Part shown: one piece after another, positions 54,702-63,862 of the stretch
Position numbering within the stretch: the stretch's first letter is position 1
Layout of the letters: each line of letters opens with the position of its first letter
Assembly: GCA_937868205.1 (NCBI GenBank)
Contig: CALMMC010000091.1
Coordinates: 5,389-69,388, forward strand
DNA length: 64,000 nt
Reading direction: 5' to 3'
From: JAAZPG01 sp012797375
Lineage (GTDB): Bacteria > Acidobacteriota > Aminicenantia > Aminicenantales > UBA4085
Notes under the pieces: generated by a model
Seen by the model: the letters and a program-made list of their open reading frames with translations, nothing else
Told to the model about the DNA's origin: nothing
Databases searched by the model: none
Translations under genes and position numbers: made by a program

Positions 54702-56593
54702 CTGACCGCCCGGAATTCCTTCCACCACAACGCGAACGTGAGCAGACCCCAAATCCGGTGACTGTTCTCGGCCCGGCCGGAAAAATGATCGCGCAAGACC
54801 TTTTCCACGGCCGGCGGATGCAGGATTCCCGTCTCCTTCATCTCCGCCGGGGAAAGACAATCCTCGACAAAGGCCTTCATTTCCCCCTTGATCCACCGGG
54901 CATTGGGAATATTGAAGCCGGCTTTCCGGCGCCGGACGATCCGCGGCGGCAGCCGGCCGGCCATCGACCTCCTCAAGAGATACTTCCTTTGGAACAATCG
55001 TCTCAGCTTCAACCTCGGCGGAAGCGCGGCCGCGAATTCGACCAGGCGGACGTCGAGGTAGGGGGTGCGCGCTTCCAAGCCATGGGCCATGCACATGCGG
55101 TCCGCCTTGACCAGCATATCGTTGGGCAGGTAAAAACGGGTGTCGACATAGAGCATGCGATTCAAGGGATGCCGGGCGCCGGCCTGTTGAAAATAGCGGC
55201 GATAAAGCTCCAAATAATCGGCCCCGGCGGCGGGATCGGCCGTCGGCCGGAGCAGATCCCGTCTTTCGTCCGGGGTGAAAATCATCCGCCACGCGCCGTG
55301 GGCGGCCTCGCCCTCCGTCTCGGCGCCGGCGGCAAAGCGCCTCAGCCGGGATTCGACGCTTTCTTTCCTTTCCGACACCGGCCAGGCGGCGCAGGCGAGC
55401 CGCAGAATCCCCCGGCGCAGAAAAGCGGGAAGGATCCGGTATGCCCGGCGCGCATAATAAGCTTGGTAGGTTTCATAACCGGCCAGGATTTCATCCGCCC
55501 CTTCGCCGCTCAGGACGGCGGGGACAAGGCGGCCGGCCGTCTGGGCCAGAAAGTACACGGCCACCATGGAGGAATCGGCCGTCGGCTCTTCCGCGTGCCG
55601 GACGATTTCGGGAAGAATCGCCGCCGCCTCGGCCCCGATGATCCGTTCGATGTGTTCGGTCCCGAGCCGGCCGGCCGTCGACCGGGCATAAGACAATTCG
55701 TCGAAGCTCCGCTCGGGGAACCCGACGGTGAACGTCCGAAGAGGTCCGCGGCCGAGGCGCCGCATCCAGTAGACCAGCGCGCTCGAATCGATCCCGCCGC
55801 TTAAAAACGCGCCCGGCTGGATGTCCCCCCTCAGGCGCAGGCGGACGGCGTCCGCGAGCAGGGCCTCGAATTCCTCCAGATAATCGTCTTCCCTTCGGGA
55901 ATCGCCCCCTTCCTGAAAGCGAAGGTCCCAGTATTCGCACTCCTCCGGAACGCCCGAGGCGCCGGCCAGCAGGTAATGGCCGGGCCGAACCTGGCCGATC
56001 TCCCGGCAAAGCGTCCGCGGCGCGGGGGTGTAATTCAGACCGAGAAAATAGGCCAGCGCCGGGACATCGACGTTCCGCTGGACGGCCGGATGGGCCAGGA
56101 GGGCTTTGATTTCCGACCCGAACAGGAACGCGTTCGGCAAGCGGGCGTAGAAGAGGGGCTTGACGCCGAGCCGGTCCCGGACCAGCCAGAGCCGCCGGAG
56201 ACGATCGTCCCACAAGCCGAAAGCAAAAACGCCGTTGAATTTCCGCAAGCACTCCGGGCCCCATTCCTCATAGGCATGGATGATGATTTCGGCGTCCGCT
56301 TGGGAACGAAAGACATGCCCCCGCTCCCGCAATTCGCCGCGGATTTCCCGGTCGTTGTAGATCGCGGCGTCGGCGGTGATCCACACGGACCGGTCTTCAT
56401 TGCTCAAGGGCTGCCCCCCGGCTTCTTCGCCGGCGGCGGCCGTCCGCCGCCGGTGGCCCAGGCCGACGGGGCCGGCGATCCGGATTCCTTCCCCGTCCGG
56501 CCCGCGGTGGACCAGCGTCCGGATCATCCGTTCGAGAATCGACGGCGACGGCTCCGCCCCGTCCAGATGGAGGAGGCCGGCGATTCCGCTCAT
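54698..56593 (-). CDS. asnB: Asparagine synthase (glutamine-hydrolysing) homologue with Cys2 replaced by Ser
   Basis: 631 residues. Glutaminase domain 1-210 followed by the synthetase domain with PP-loop SGGIDSS (265-271), VLSGEGADEILAGYETY and MLVKADRMCMAHGLEARTPYLD. AsnB normally begins MCGIAG with Cys2 as the glutaminase nucleophile; here the codon is AGC, giving MSGIAG. The remaining glutaminase features (HRGPDGEG, LGHRR, AIYN) persist. The enzyme should not use glutamine by the normal route and may use ammonia or form another amide, as cluster-encoded relatives do. In glycan clusters such proteins may amidate uronic acids. Confidence 0.92.
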   Translation of the reverse strand: MSGIAGLLHLDGAEPSPSILERMIRTLVHRGPDGEGIRIAGPVGLGHRRRTAAAGEEAGGQPLSNEDRSVWITADAAIYNDREIRGELRERGHVFRSQADAEIIIHAYEEWGPECLRKFNGVFAFGLWDDRLRRLWLVRDRLGVKPLFYARLPNAFLFGSEIKALLAHPAVQRNVDVPALAYFLGLNYTPAPRTLCREIGQVRPGHYLLAGASGVPEECEYWDLRFQEGGDSRREDDYLEEFEALLADAVRLRLRGDIQPGAFLSGGIDSSALVYWMRRLGRGPLRTFTVGFPERSFDELSYARSTAGRLGTEHIERIIGAEAAAILPEIVRHAEEPTADSSMVAVYFLAQTAGRLVPAVLSGEGADEILAGYETYQAYYARRAYRILPAFLRRGILRLACAAWPVSERKESVESRLRRFAAGAETEGEAAHGAWRMIFTPDERRDLLRPTADPAAGADYLELYRRYFQQAGARHPLNRMLYVDTRFYLPNDMLVKADRMCMAHGLEARTPYLDVRLVEFAAALPPRLKLRRLFQRKYLLRRSMAGRLPPRIVRRRKAGFNIPNARWIKGEMKAFVEDCLSPAEMKETGILHPPAVEKVLRDHFSGRAENSHRIWGLLTFALWWKEFRAVR

Positions 56594-56596
56594 CTC

Positions 56597-57447
56597 TTAC
56601 AACTTCTCCAGCCGCATCTGTGAAATCTGATCGCTGATCAAGCCGATGGCGAAGAGGAGCAGGGCCGTTACGATCGCCAGCAGGGAACCGATGCTGATCC
56701 CATGGCCGGCCAAGAAATAAGGAATGCCCCATAAAACGCCGATAAGCCCGAGGCCCGCGCTGAGCGGCAGGAAGAGGCGCAGGGGGTTGATCAAAGTGGC
56801 GAGCCTCAAAACGAGCAAAAGAGTTTCGAATCCGGTGGCCGGGGACACCCGGCTTTTTCCCCGCCGCTTCCCGACCTCGATCGGCACGTAAGCGACTTCG
56901 CAGCCTTGTTGGATGAGAATCAGGGTGATGGTCGTGGAAAAGGAAAAGCCCTTCGGGCACAGGCTCATGTAACGGGCGGCGAGCGGACGCTTGATGAGCC
57001 GCAGGCCCGAATTCAGATCGGGGATGCGCCGGCGAACCAGATAGCCCGCCATCCAGGACAACAGCCATTTCCCCGGCATCGCCATAACGGGCTGTGGATC
57101 AGCCGAAGGCGTTTCCCGACGACCATGTCGTTCGGACCGGCCGCCTCCCAGAGCTTGCGCGCTTCCGCGGCCCGGTGCTGCCCGTCGGCGTCCATGAACA
57201 GCACCCAGTCCCCGCGGGCGCGGCTGATGCCGGATTTCAAGGAGGCCCCGTAACCCAAGTTTCGAGGGTGCCGGACGACCGCGGACCCGGCGTTTTCGGC
57301 CTCGGCCGCAGTCTGATCCGTCGAGCCGTCATCGACGGCGATGATCTCGATTTCCTCCGCGGCGAAATGGGCCTGGATATCGCGGACCACGGCGGCGATG
57401 GACTCGGCCTCGTTATAGGCGGGAATAATGAAGGACAGCGACGGCAT
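56597..57447 (-). pseudogene. Family 2 glycosyltransferase gene interrupted by a frameshift
   Basis: Two overlapping frames (57013-57447 and 56597-57085) make one recognisable GT2. The first gives LSFIIPAYNEAESIAAVV, IIAVDDGSTDQTA, NLGYGASLKSGISRARGDWVLFMDADGQH and VVGKRLRL. The second continues GKWLLSWMAGYLVRRRIPDLNSGLRLIKRPLAARYM and ends with two membrane helices. The span is 851 nt, one short of a multiple of three. A single-base deletion near 57086-57115 explains it, either a true mutation or an assembly error. Intact, it would be a polyprenyl-phosphate sugar transferase of about 283 residues. Confidence 0.8.
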
Positions 57448-59163
57448 TTAACGATCCTCCCCGCCGGCGGTTTTGAATATCGAAGAATCCGGATTGGAAT
57501 AGATGTTGAGCCATCCGTCCGGATAGCGGGTCGCCGAATCGAACGCCTCCGGCACGATCAAATAATCCGCCCGGATTTCCCGGGCATATGCCGCCAAGGC
57601 CTCGAGGTACAAACCGCGATCCTTGATCCTTCTCACGCGGGCGAATCCTTGCCATCGGCGCCACCAGGTCAAAAGCTCCTCATGATTGGCGTAGCTCAAG
57701 GCCCCGCCGTCCTTATGGGCGAACGCCAGCGGGCGAAGCGAAAAATATCGAACGGCGAGATCCTCAACTCGTGAGCACAGGATGCGCGAGCCAGGGGGAG
57801 TGAGGGAGCGGAGAGCCTGGAGCAGGCCGATCCGGCGGTCCAGGCGGTCCTCATCGGGGAAAGGGCCGATGATCCGGCCGGACTCCAGGCAGCGCGCGGT
57901 CTGCCGGAACTCGGGGTTTTCGATGAGCCGGCAGCGGGCCATCCAGGCCAGCATCACTCCGGCGGCCAGCAAAACGGCTCCCGCCCTGAGCCAAGGCCGG
58001 AGACGCGCGCGCTTGATGTCCGCCGCGGCCGTTCTCATCGCGGCGAACAGGAAAAACGCCGTGAGCAGCAACAACGGAAAGAGATATCTCAGGCTCCGGA
58101 TCAGATCGATCTCTAAAGGCGTTCTGTTGAGGCTGGTCGAGAGGACATGGTCCGCCGCCGGAATCAAGACGCCGACGGCGATGATCGCCGCCCACCAAGC
58201 GGCCATCACCCGGGGAAGGGGGCTCCGGATCCGGTTCCGGCGAAGGGCCAGGGCGATTCCTCCGGCGGCGGCCAGGATCCACAATCCCAGATTCAGCCCG
58301 TGGGAAAAAACCGCGTCCCCGGCGATTTTCCTCAATCCGGATCCGATGTCCATGTAACCGGCGGCGAAGCGCTTTTCCATGATCATGCGGACCGCTTCCT
58401 GGTTCCCTCCGCTCGAAGAGCCGAAATCCGTGGCGGCCAGATAATGAACGGCGAACGGGGCGGCGATCAAGATCATCATGAACACGGCCCCGAGCCAGGG
58501 CCGGATCTTCGATCGCGCCGGGATTTCCGGAGTGTAGACCCAGAGGCTCAAGGCGAGCGCCGATCCCCAGGCCGGAAAGCTGACCGGATGGACATAGACG
58601 AGCGCGCCCACTCCGCCCATGATCCAGGGCCAGGATTTCGGATTCCGGCCCCGCTTGATGAAGGCGGCCAAAACAAAAGGCAGAAGCGCTTGGAAGAGAA
58701 AGCGGGGAACGACATCGCGCATGAATCCCCACTCGACCAGGCTGATCTTGATCGGGACCGCGGCGGCCAAGGTGAAAAACAAGGCGATCGCCTTGTTTTG
58801 GAACGCCGCCTTCCCTAAAACATAGTATCCGACAAGATGCAGAAGCGTCGTCGGAAGCAGCAACAGCGCGAAGGCGGAGCCGTAATCTCCGAACACGCGG
58901 GACAAGAGCCGGATCAAGGGAATGTGAAGCGTCCGGTAAAAGGCGATATTTTTCGGATCCTTCAAAAGGGCGTCGTCAGCGAACAGCGCGGGATGATCGC
59001 GGGCCGCGGCGAAAGACGCGATATTGGCCGCGTCGCTGCCCAACAGGGGGAATTCCCGGAGATGAGTCCCGATCCGTCCCAGCGTAAAAGCCGAGGCGAC
59101 AAGAAAGAACAAGACCAAAAGCGACAAATTAACGGACGCTCGACCCCAACGTCTTTTTCCCAT
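57448..59163 (-). CDS. Large polytopic membrane protein, possible GT-C-like glycosyltransferase
   Basis: 571 residues from ATG at 59163. About 11 membrane segments alternate with loops. An early extracytoplasmic loop has FPLLGSDAANIASFAAARDHP, whose Asp could correspond to the catalytic Asp of GT-C enzymes. The C-terminal ~130 residues are soluble (CRLIENPEFRQTARCLESG, LRSLTPPGSRILCSRVEDLAVRYFSLRPLAFAHKDGG), a pattern seen in membrane sugar transferases. Exact family not recognised. A TTGACA-17-AAGAAT promoter ends 6 bp before the ATG, so translation is probably leaderless. Its stop abuts the start of the GT2 gene. Confidence 0.82.
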   Translation of the reverse strand: MGKRRWGRASVNLSLLVLFFLVASAFTLGRIGTHLREFPLLGSDAANIASFAAARDHPALFADDALLKDPKNIAFYRTLHIPLIRLLSRVFGDYGSAFALLLLPTTLLHLVGYYVLGKAAFQNKAIALFFTLAAAVPIKISLVEWGFMRDVVPRFLFQALLPFVLAAFIKRGRNPKSWPWIMGGVGALVYVHPVSFPAWGSALALSLWVYTPEIPARSKIRPWLGAVFMMILIAAPFAVHYLAATDFGSSSGGNQEAVRMIMEKRFAAGYMDIGSGLRKIAGDAVFSHGLNLGLWILAAAGGIALALRRNRIRSPLPRVMAAWWAAIIAVGVLIPAADHVLSTSLNRTPLEIDLIRSLRYLFPLLLLTAFFLFAAMRTAAADIKRARLRPWLRAGAVLLAAGVMLAWMARCRLIENPEFRQTARCLESGRIIGPFPDEDRLDRRIGLLQALRSLTPPGSRILCSRVEDLAVRYFSLRPLAFAHKDGGALSYANHEELLTWWRRWQGFARVRRIKDRGLYLEALAAYAREIRADYLIVPEAFDSATRYPDGWLNIYSNPDSSIFKTAGGEDR

Positions 59164-59169
59164 GCCGCT

Positions 59170-59198
59170 ATTCTTGAAGAATCGCCGGGGCTTGTCAA
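59170..59198 (-). promoter_or_regulatory. Leaderless-type promoter of the membrane-protein gene
   Basis: Minus-strand TTGACA (59193-59198), 17-bp spacer, AAGAAT (59170-59175), then six bases to the ATG. Transcription would start at or within a base of the start codon. Confidence 0.5.
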
Positions 59199-59362
59199 TC
59201 AAGCGCCGCCGCCCTGCTCCGCGGCTTCCCTTTTGTCGGGTTCCCGCAGGGGCGGCTTCATCGGCGGCGTTGCCTCCCGTCTCGGCGGCGACGAGGGACG
59301 GCGCTCCCCGCCGCCGGGTCGTCCGCCGCTCGAAAACCGGGGGGGCGCCGCTTCAGCCCCGC

Positions 59363-60685
59363 TCAAACGCCGGAAACAACGACTTTTTCGAAGACCAGGC
59401 TCGGGATCCTCCGCGCGGAGTAGAGATAGGGATCGTCTCCGACTTCGACGAGCCGCGGCCAGAGCTTGAGGTGGTTGTCGGCGATGTTCATCTCCGTCAC
59501 GGCTTGGACCGGAACGCCGTTTTCGAACAGTTGTCCGACGATCCCGATCGAGGTGTCGCCCGTCGTGGAGTTCGAGTTCCCGCCGATGAATCCCGTGATG
59601 AGAATGCCCCGGCCGAGATCCTTCATGATCTCCGTCACCGGGCGCTTCCCGGGCGGAACGAGGAGCGTCGCCGGGTACCCCGTCGTCGGTTCGCAACCCA
59701 GCTTCCGGCTATAATACCAATCCACGTAGAAGTCCTTAAGGACTCCCCCCTCGATCATGACCCGCTTGCGGGCCGCCAGGCCCTCGCCGTCGAAGAGCCG
59801 GGCTCCCTGCGCCCCCTTGATGAAGGGATCGTCGATCAACGTGAAGATGCCGCTTCCGATCTTCTGTCCTCTTTTGTCGGCCAGGAAGCTCTGCTTCTGC
59901 TGGATGGCCCGGCCGAACATGGCCTGCATGAGACCGTCGCCGAAGCGGGACACGATCCGGTTCTCGATGATGACCGGGAGGGTTTCCGTCTTGAGTTTTT
60001 TCGCTCCGAACAACGCCAGGGTCCGGCGGGCGGCCTCGGCCCCGATCTCCTCGGGCTTGGGGAGGTCTTTGCGCCGCAGGGTCACGGCGGCGGCGTACTC
60101 GTTGGGCCGCCGGTCGCCCTCGTCCTTGCCGGTCATCTCGGCGACGGCGACGAAATACGTGACTTCCGAATAGCCGTCGAAGCCGTTGCTGGCCATCAGG
60201 AGGGATTCGCCGTAGCCGTCGGTCGACGCGGCCGTGACCGAGATGACCTTGTCGCCGCCCGCATCCAGGCAGGCCTCCTCGATCGCCCGGACGAAAGCGT
60301 GCCGCCCGTCGGGAGTCAGGGAGGCATAGGAAGGATCAACCTGCCCCAGGTCGAGGCTCGCCCGGCCTTGGTAATATTTCGGGTCGGGCAGGCTTCGGAA
60401 GGGATCCTCGTCCAGGAGCCGAGTCTGGGCGACGGCCCGGCCGATGAACTCCTTGAGAGCGTCCTTCCGCAGGTCGGACGTGCTCATGCTGGAGTACCGG
60501 CCGTCGACGAAGATCTCAAGCCCTAAATTCCTGGTCGAGGCCTCCTTGATATTCTCAGGCTTGCGGTCCCGGTAGCTGATCTCGACCGTCCGCTCGCCGT
60601 CGATCCCGATCCGGCAGGCGCCGGCGCCGGCCGCCTTGGCCATCCCGATCCCGGACTCCGCGAGGTCGTACAGTTCCTGTTTCAT
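59363..60685 (-). CDS. pmbA: TldE/PmbA metalloprotease-family subunit
   Basis: 440 residues. PmbA/TldE family: IDGERTVEISYRDRKPENIKEASTRNLGLEIFVDGRYSSMSTSD near the N-terminus and PVIIENRIVSRFGDGLMQAMFGRAIQQKQSFLADKRGQKIGS. Also GARLFDGEGLAARKRVMIEGGVLKDFYVDWYYSRKL and GFIGGNSNSTTGDTSIGIVG in the C-terminal half. As usual for TldE it lacks the HExxxH zinc motif found in TldD. It should pair with the TldD encoded 16 bp upstream to degrade unfolded peptides. It has no signal peptide, unlike its partner, which is odd for a heterodimer. Confidence 0.93.
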   Translation of the reverse strand: MKQELYDLAESGIGMAKAAGAGACRIGIDGERTVEISYRDRKPENIKEASTRNLGLEIFVDGRYSSMSTSDLRKDALKEFIGRAVAQTRLLDEDPFRSLPDPKYYQGRASLDLGQVDPSYASLTPDGRHAFVRAIEEACLDAGGDKVISVTAASTDGYGESLLMASNGFDGYSEVTYFVAVAEMTGKDEGDRRPNEYAAAVTLRRKDLPKPEEIGAEAARRTLALFGAKKLKTETLPVIIENRIVSRFGDGLMQAMFGRAIQQKQSFLADKRGQKIGSGIFTLIDDPFIKGAQGARLFDGEGLAARKRVMIEGGVLKDFYVDWYYSRKLGCEPTTGYPATLLVPPGKRPVTEIMKDLGRGILITGFIGGNSNSTTGDTSIGIVGQLFENGVPVQAVTEMNIADNHLKLWPRLVEVGDDPYLYSARRIPSLVFEKVVVSGV

Positions 60686-60701
60686 CTTGGTTCTCCTTTG
60701 C

Positions 60702-62234
60702 TCAACCCCGGGTCCCGCCGACGGTCAGGGACTTGATCAGGCAGGTCGGCTGGCCCATTCCGCAGGGCGCGGCCTGGCCGTCCTTGCCGCAGGCCCCGGT
60801 CCCCCCCATGTTGAACTCGAAGTCGTCAGCGACCATGATCGTGTTGGCCAGCATCTTGGGGCCGTTGCCCATGATATTGACGTCCTTGATGGGGGCGCCC
60901 AGCTTCCCGCCCTCGATCATCCGGCCTTGGGAGACGAAGAAGGCGAAGTCGCCCTCGCCGATCTTGACTTGGCCGTTGCTGACGTCCTGGACATAAATGC
61001 CCTTGCCGGCGGCTTTGACGACGTCCTCGGGCGTCGCCGGACCGGCCTCCAGGTAAGTGTTGCGCATCCGGGGGATGGGATAGTGCTGGTAGCTCTGGCG
61101 GCGGCCGTTCCCCGTCGGCTTGATCCCGTAGGCCTTGGCCGAGATCCTGTCGTGGAGGTAGCTTGTCAGGATTCCCTTGTCGACGAGGATCGTCCTCTGG
61201 CCGGGGGTGCCCTCGTCGTCGACGTTGATCGAGCCGAGCAGGTTCGGCACGGTGCCGTCGTCGACGATGGTCACAAAGGGCTCGGCGACCTTCTGGCCGA
61301 TCATCGTGCAGTAGGTCGAGATCTTCTTCCGGTTGAAATCGGCTTCCATGCCGTGGCCGATCGCCTCATGGAGAAGGACGCCGGTGACGCCGGGGCCGAG
61401 GACGACCGGCATCTCGCCGGCCGGCGGCTGAATCGCCTCGAAGAGGATCAGAGTCCGGTCCACGGCCTTCCTGGCGATCTCCTCGACAATTGCCGGCGTG
61501 TAGAAGGAGTAATCCCGCCGTCCGCCGAAATTCCAGAAGGCCCGCTCGCGCTTCCCGTCCTTCTCGGCGACGACGGTCGCGGCCAGGTAGGACCGCGGTT
61601 GGAGGTCTTCGGCCTTGACGCCGTCGCTGGTCACGACGAGGAAGCGCTTCTGCTGGTCGTGGAGCTGAACGGTGACCTTGGTCACGAGCGGGGACAGGCC
61701 GAAACATCGGCTGTTGACCTTCTGGACGAGGGGGAGCTTGGATTCCAGGGGAACGTCCGAGAACAGGGTTCGGAGCGGATAATAGTCCGCGAGCTTCAAG
61801 GGGGTGAACGGCCCGTTGACGGCCGGACCCGAGCCGGAGGCGATCGTCGCCGCGGTCGCGGCCGCGGCCAGCATCGGCTTTTCGCCCAGCTCTTGGGTGA
61901 AGCCGTAGCCGACCTGATCGCCCTTGACGGTCCGGATTCCCGCGCCCAGGGCGACGTCGCTGTAGGCCCGGCTGACCTTGCCGTCCTCGAGAATCAGGTA
62001 ATTGCTTATGGTGTGTTCGAAGTAGAGGTCGGCGAAGTCGCCGCCTCGGGCCAGGGCGTCGGCCAGGATTTTGCGGCAGAGCTCGTCCGTGATGCCGAAC
62101 TCCCTCTCAAAATAGCCTCCCTCTTCGGCTCCCGGCAGGGCATACCAGGCCCGGGAAAGAAGAGGCAAGGCGACGGTCGCGGCGGCGGCCGCGGCCCCGG
62201 TCTTGAGGAAATCGCGCCGGCTGACATTCTTCAT
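60702..62234 (-). CDS. tldD: TldD metalloprotease-family protein with Tat signal
   Basis: 510 residues; AAGGAGG 5 bp before the ATG. The N-terminus MKNVSRRDFLKTGAAAAAATVALPLLSRAWYA is a textbook twin-arginine signal. The TldD domain carries the zinc motif HEAIGHGMEAD, SRAYSDVALGAGIRTVKGDQVGYGFT and, near the end, TGACGKDGQAAPCGMGQPTCLIKSLTVGG. E. coli TldD is cytoplasmic, so export here is notable. It is followed directly by pmbA. Confidence 0.94.
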   Translation of the reverse strand: MKNVSRRDFLKTGAAAAAATVALPLLSRAWYALPGAEEGGYFEREFGITDELCRKILADALARGGDFADLYFEHTISNYLILEDGKVSRAYSDVALGAGIRTVKGDQVGYGFTQELGEKPMLAAAATAATIASGSGPAVNGPFTPLKLADYYPLRTLFSDVPLESKLPLVQKVNSRCFGLSPLVTKVTVQLHDQQKRFLVVTSDGVKAEDLQPRSYLAATVVAEKDGKRERAFWNFGGRRDYSFYTPAIVEEIARKAVDRTLILFEAIQPPAGEMPVVLGPGVTGVLLHEAIGHGMEADFNRKKISTYCTMIGQKVAEPFVTIVDDGTVPNLLGSINVDDEGTPGQRTILVDKGILTSYLHDRISAKAYGIKPTGNGRRQSYQHYPIPRMRNTYLEAGPATPEDVVKAAGKGIYVQDVSNGQVKIGEGDFAFFVSQGRMIEGGKLGAPIKDVNIMGNGPKMLANTIMVADDFEFNMGGTGACGKDGQAAPCGMGQPTCLIKSLTVGGTRG

Positions 62235-62607
62235 GGATTCCTCCTTGACGGTTGAATGACGGATTTCCGGAAGCGGAAGGAGCGTCCTCCTTCAACGCAC
62301 AAGTCCCCATGATCATGAATACGCATGTTCCTCGCAAATCGTTTCCGCCGGCGGAAGAAAAGCCGCCCGCGGGAGGTTTTCGACCGGCCCCCCCTCGGGT
62401 TTCGGAAGCGGCCAGCCCCTGCTCCGAAAGCGAAAAAACGCTTGATCGAAAAGGATTTTTTCCAGCGGCGCGCCGGCCGCCGGATCGGCCGAAAAAATCA
62501 GGTCGGACGCATTCGGGGGATTCCGCCGGAGCTCCGGCTCCGGGAAGATCGCGCGGAGGAAATCCCGGAAACGCCGAAAGGAAGGTCCCGGGCTGATCCC
62601 CCGGCGA
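62235..62607. other. 373-bp intergenic region upstream of tldD
   Basis: Contains only the tldD ribosome site. Frames on either strand are Arg/Pro-rich shadows without ribosome sites. I see no repeat, RNA or clear promoter. Confidence 0.45.
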
Positions 62608-63459
62608 TCAAACGAAGTCCGGAGTGAATTGACCGCGCGGATCGGCCTTGCGGGCCTTGACCAGGGCGTCGATGTCGATCCCCTTGTCGGCGAAATAGTC
62701 CTGGATGACGTCCCGGACGACGCCGTTTTGCTTCTCGGTGACGTAATCGACGGTCATGGCCTCGTTCTGCTCGACCGGTTTTCCGAATAAGTTGCGCTTC
62801 CAGTGGATGAGCCAGCCCGAGAAGCACATCGGCTGGGACCGCTTTCCCAGGCCTTTGCTCACCAGGCCGGAGAGCTTTTTGCTCTCATCCATGCTCAAGT
62901 AGTCGATATCGTAGCCCAACTCCTTCAACTTGGCCCGGCGCTCGTCCCGGTTTCCATATTCGTACGTCGGGGTCATGAAATGGACGCCGTATTCCTGGGC
63001 GAACCGCTTCCCGCCGTTGACGATGCTGGGATAATTCTCGGCCGTCCCGGTCAGGTTGGCCGGCGACGGGATCTGCTCGCGGTTTGAGCCGTCGGCGAAG
63101 CCGACGAGGTCGTTTTCCAGGGCGAAGAGCAGGCCCCCGGTGTTCATACTCAAGCGGCAGCCGACGCACATGCGCGTCTCGGCGTTGTACTTGTCCCGGT
63201 TCTTGAAAAAAGAGCTCATGGCGATCTTCTTGATGATCGGCTTGTGGTCGATGATCTGGTGGGTGATCTTGTCCTCGCCGAAGGCGGCCTTGAGGCGCTC
63301 GACATTGGGGAGATTGTTCCGGACGCCGAATTCGAGATAGCCCTTGTCGAATGTGATCAAGTGAACCTTTTCGAATTCCTTCTGAAGGAGGACGGCCGCC
63401 AGGAGGGAGTCGATCCCCCCGGAGAACATCACCGCGACTTCATTTTTAATCGGACCCAT
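62608..63459 (-). CDS. PP-loop (adenine nucleotide alpha hydrolase-like) ATPase of unknown role
   Basis: 283 residues with AGGAGTG upstream. The PP-loop VAVMFSGGIDSLLAAVLL (8-25) adenylates a substrate in this superfamily. A Cys pair MCVGCRLSM lies near 97-105, and FADGSNREQIPSP and MCFSGWLIHW follow. It resembles QueC/TtcA-type enzymes in layout but lacks the QueC C-terminal four-Cys zinc site and TtcA's [4Fe-4S] CxxC spacing as far as I can tell. A thiolation or amidation role is possible. It is monocistronic, with a TATGAT -10 at 63488-63493. Confidence 0.85.
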   Translation of the reverse strand: MGPIKNEVAVMFSGGIDSLLAAVLLQKEFEKVHLITFDKGYLEFGVRNNLPNVERLKAAFGEDKITHQIIDHKPIIKKIAMSSFFKNRDKYNAETRMCVGCRLSMNTGGLLFALENDLVGFADGSNREQIPSPANLTGTAENYPSIVNGGKRFAQEYGVHFMTPTYEYGNRDERRAKLKELGYDIDYLSMDESKKLSGLVSKGLGKRSQPMCFSGWLIHWKRNLFGKPVEQNEAMTVDYVTEKQNGVVRDVIQDYFADKGIDIDALVKARKADPRGQFTPDFV

Positions 63460-63651
63460 GGCACACTCCTGTCATCTCACGATCTTTATCATACACGGGC
63501 GGAAGTGATTTGGGAATGAGGGAACGTCTCATCGCCCCATATTCCAACCGATCAGGGAGGAGACTCCGGCGGAGCGGATCAAACCGTCCGTCTTTCCTCC
63601 CGGCCGGGGATTCCTCCGCCCGGGGGCGGGGAATGGCCCGTCCCCGGCTTT

Positions 63652-63786
63652 TTAGACGGCGCACTTGCGGGAGATCTTGGCCGCCGTCTTTTTAACGCAG
63701 CATCCGCCTTGATGGAAGAACAGCCAGCCCAAGAAACCGATGACCAGGGCCAGAAAGCCCAGAACGCCCAGGACCACGATCAGGAA
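63652..63786 (-). CDS. Small membrane protein, start lost at the adapter junction
   Basis: Only the C-terminal 44 residues are genomic. One hydrophobic helix (FLIVVLGVLGFLALVIGFLGWLFF) is followed by a His/Cys/Lys-rich tail, HQGGCCVKKTAAKISRKCAV. Upstream sequence is adapter, so the frame's apparent start (63942) is an artefact. No family is recognised; the cationic Cys-containing tail is its only distinctive trait. Confidence 0.6.
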   Translation of the reverse strand, partial: FLIVVLGVLGFLALVIGFLGWLFFHQGGCCVKKTAAKISRKCAV

Positions 63787-63862
63787 CTGTCTCTTATACA
63801 CATCTCCGAGCCCACGAGACTCCTGAGCATCTCGTATGCCGTCTTCTGCTTGAAAAAAAAAA
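63787..63862. other. Illumina Nextera adapter read-through (sequencing artefact)
   Basis: CTGTCTCTTATACACATCT (63787-63805, Tn5 mosaic end) is followed by CCGAGCCCACGAGAC (63806-63820, read-2 adapter). Next come TCCTGAGC (63821-63828, matching Nextera i7 index N704), the P7 flow-cell segment (63829-63852) and poly-A (63853-63862). The order and spelling match the standard library construct exactly. Confidence 0.98.
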
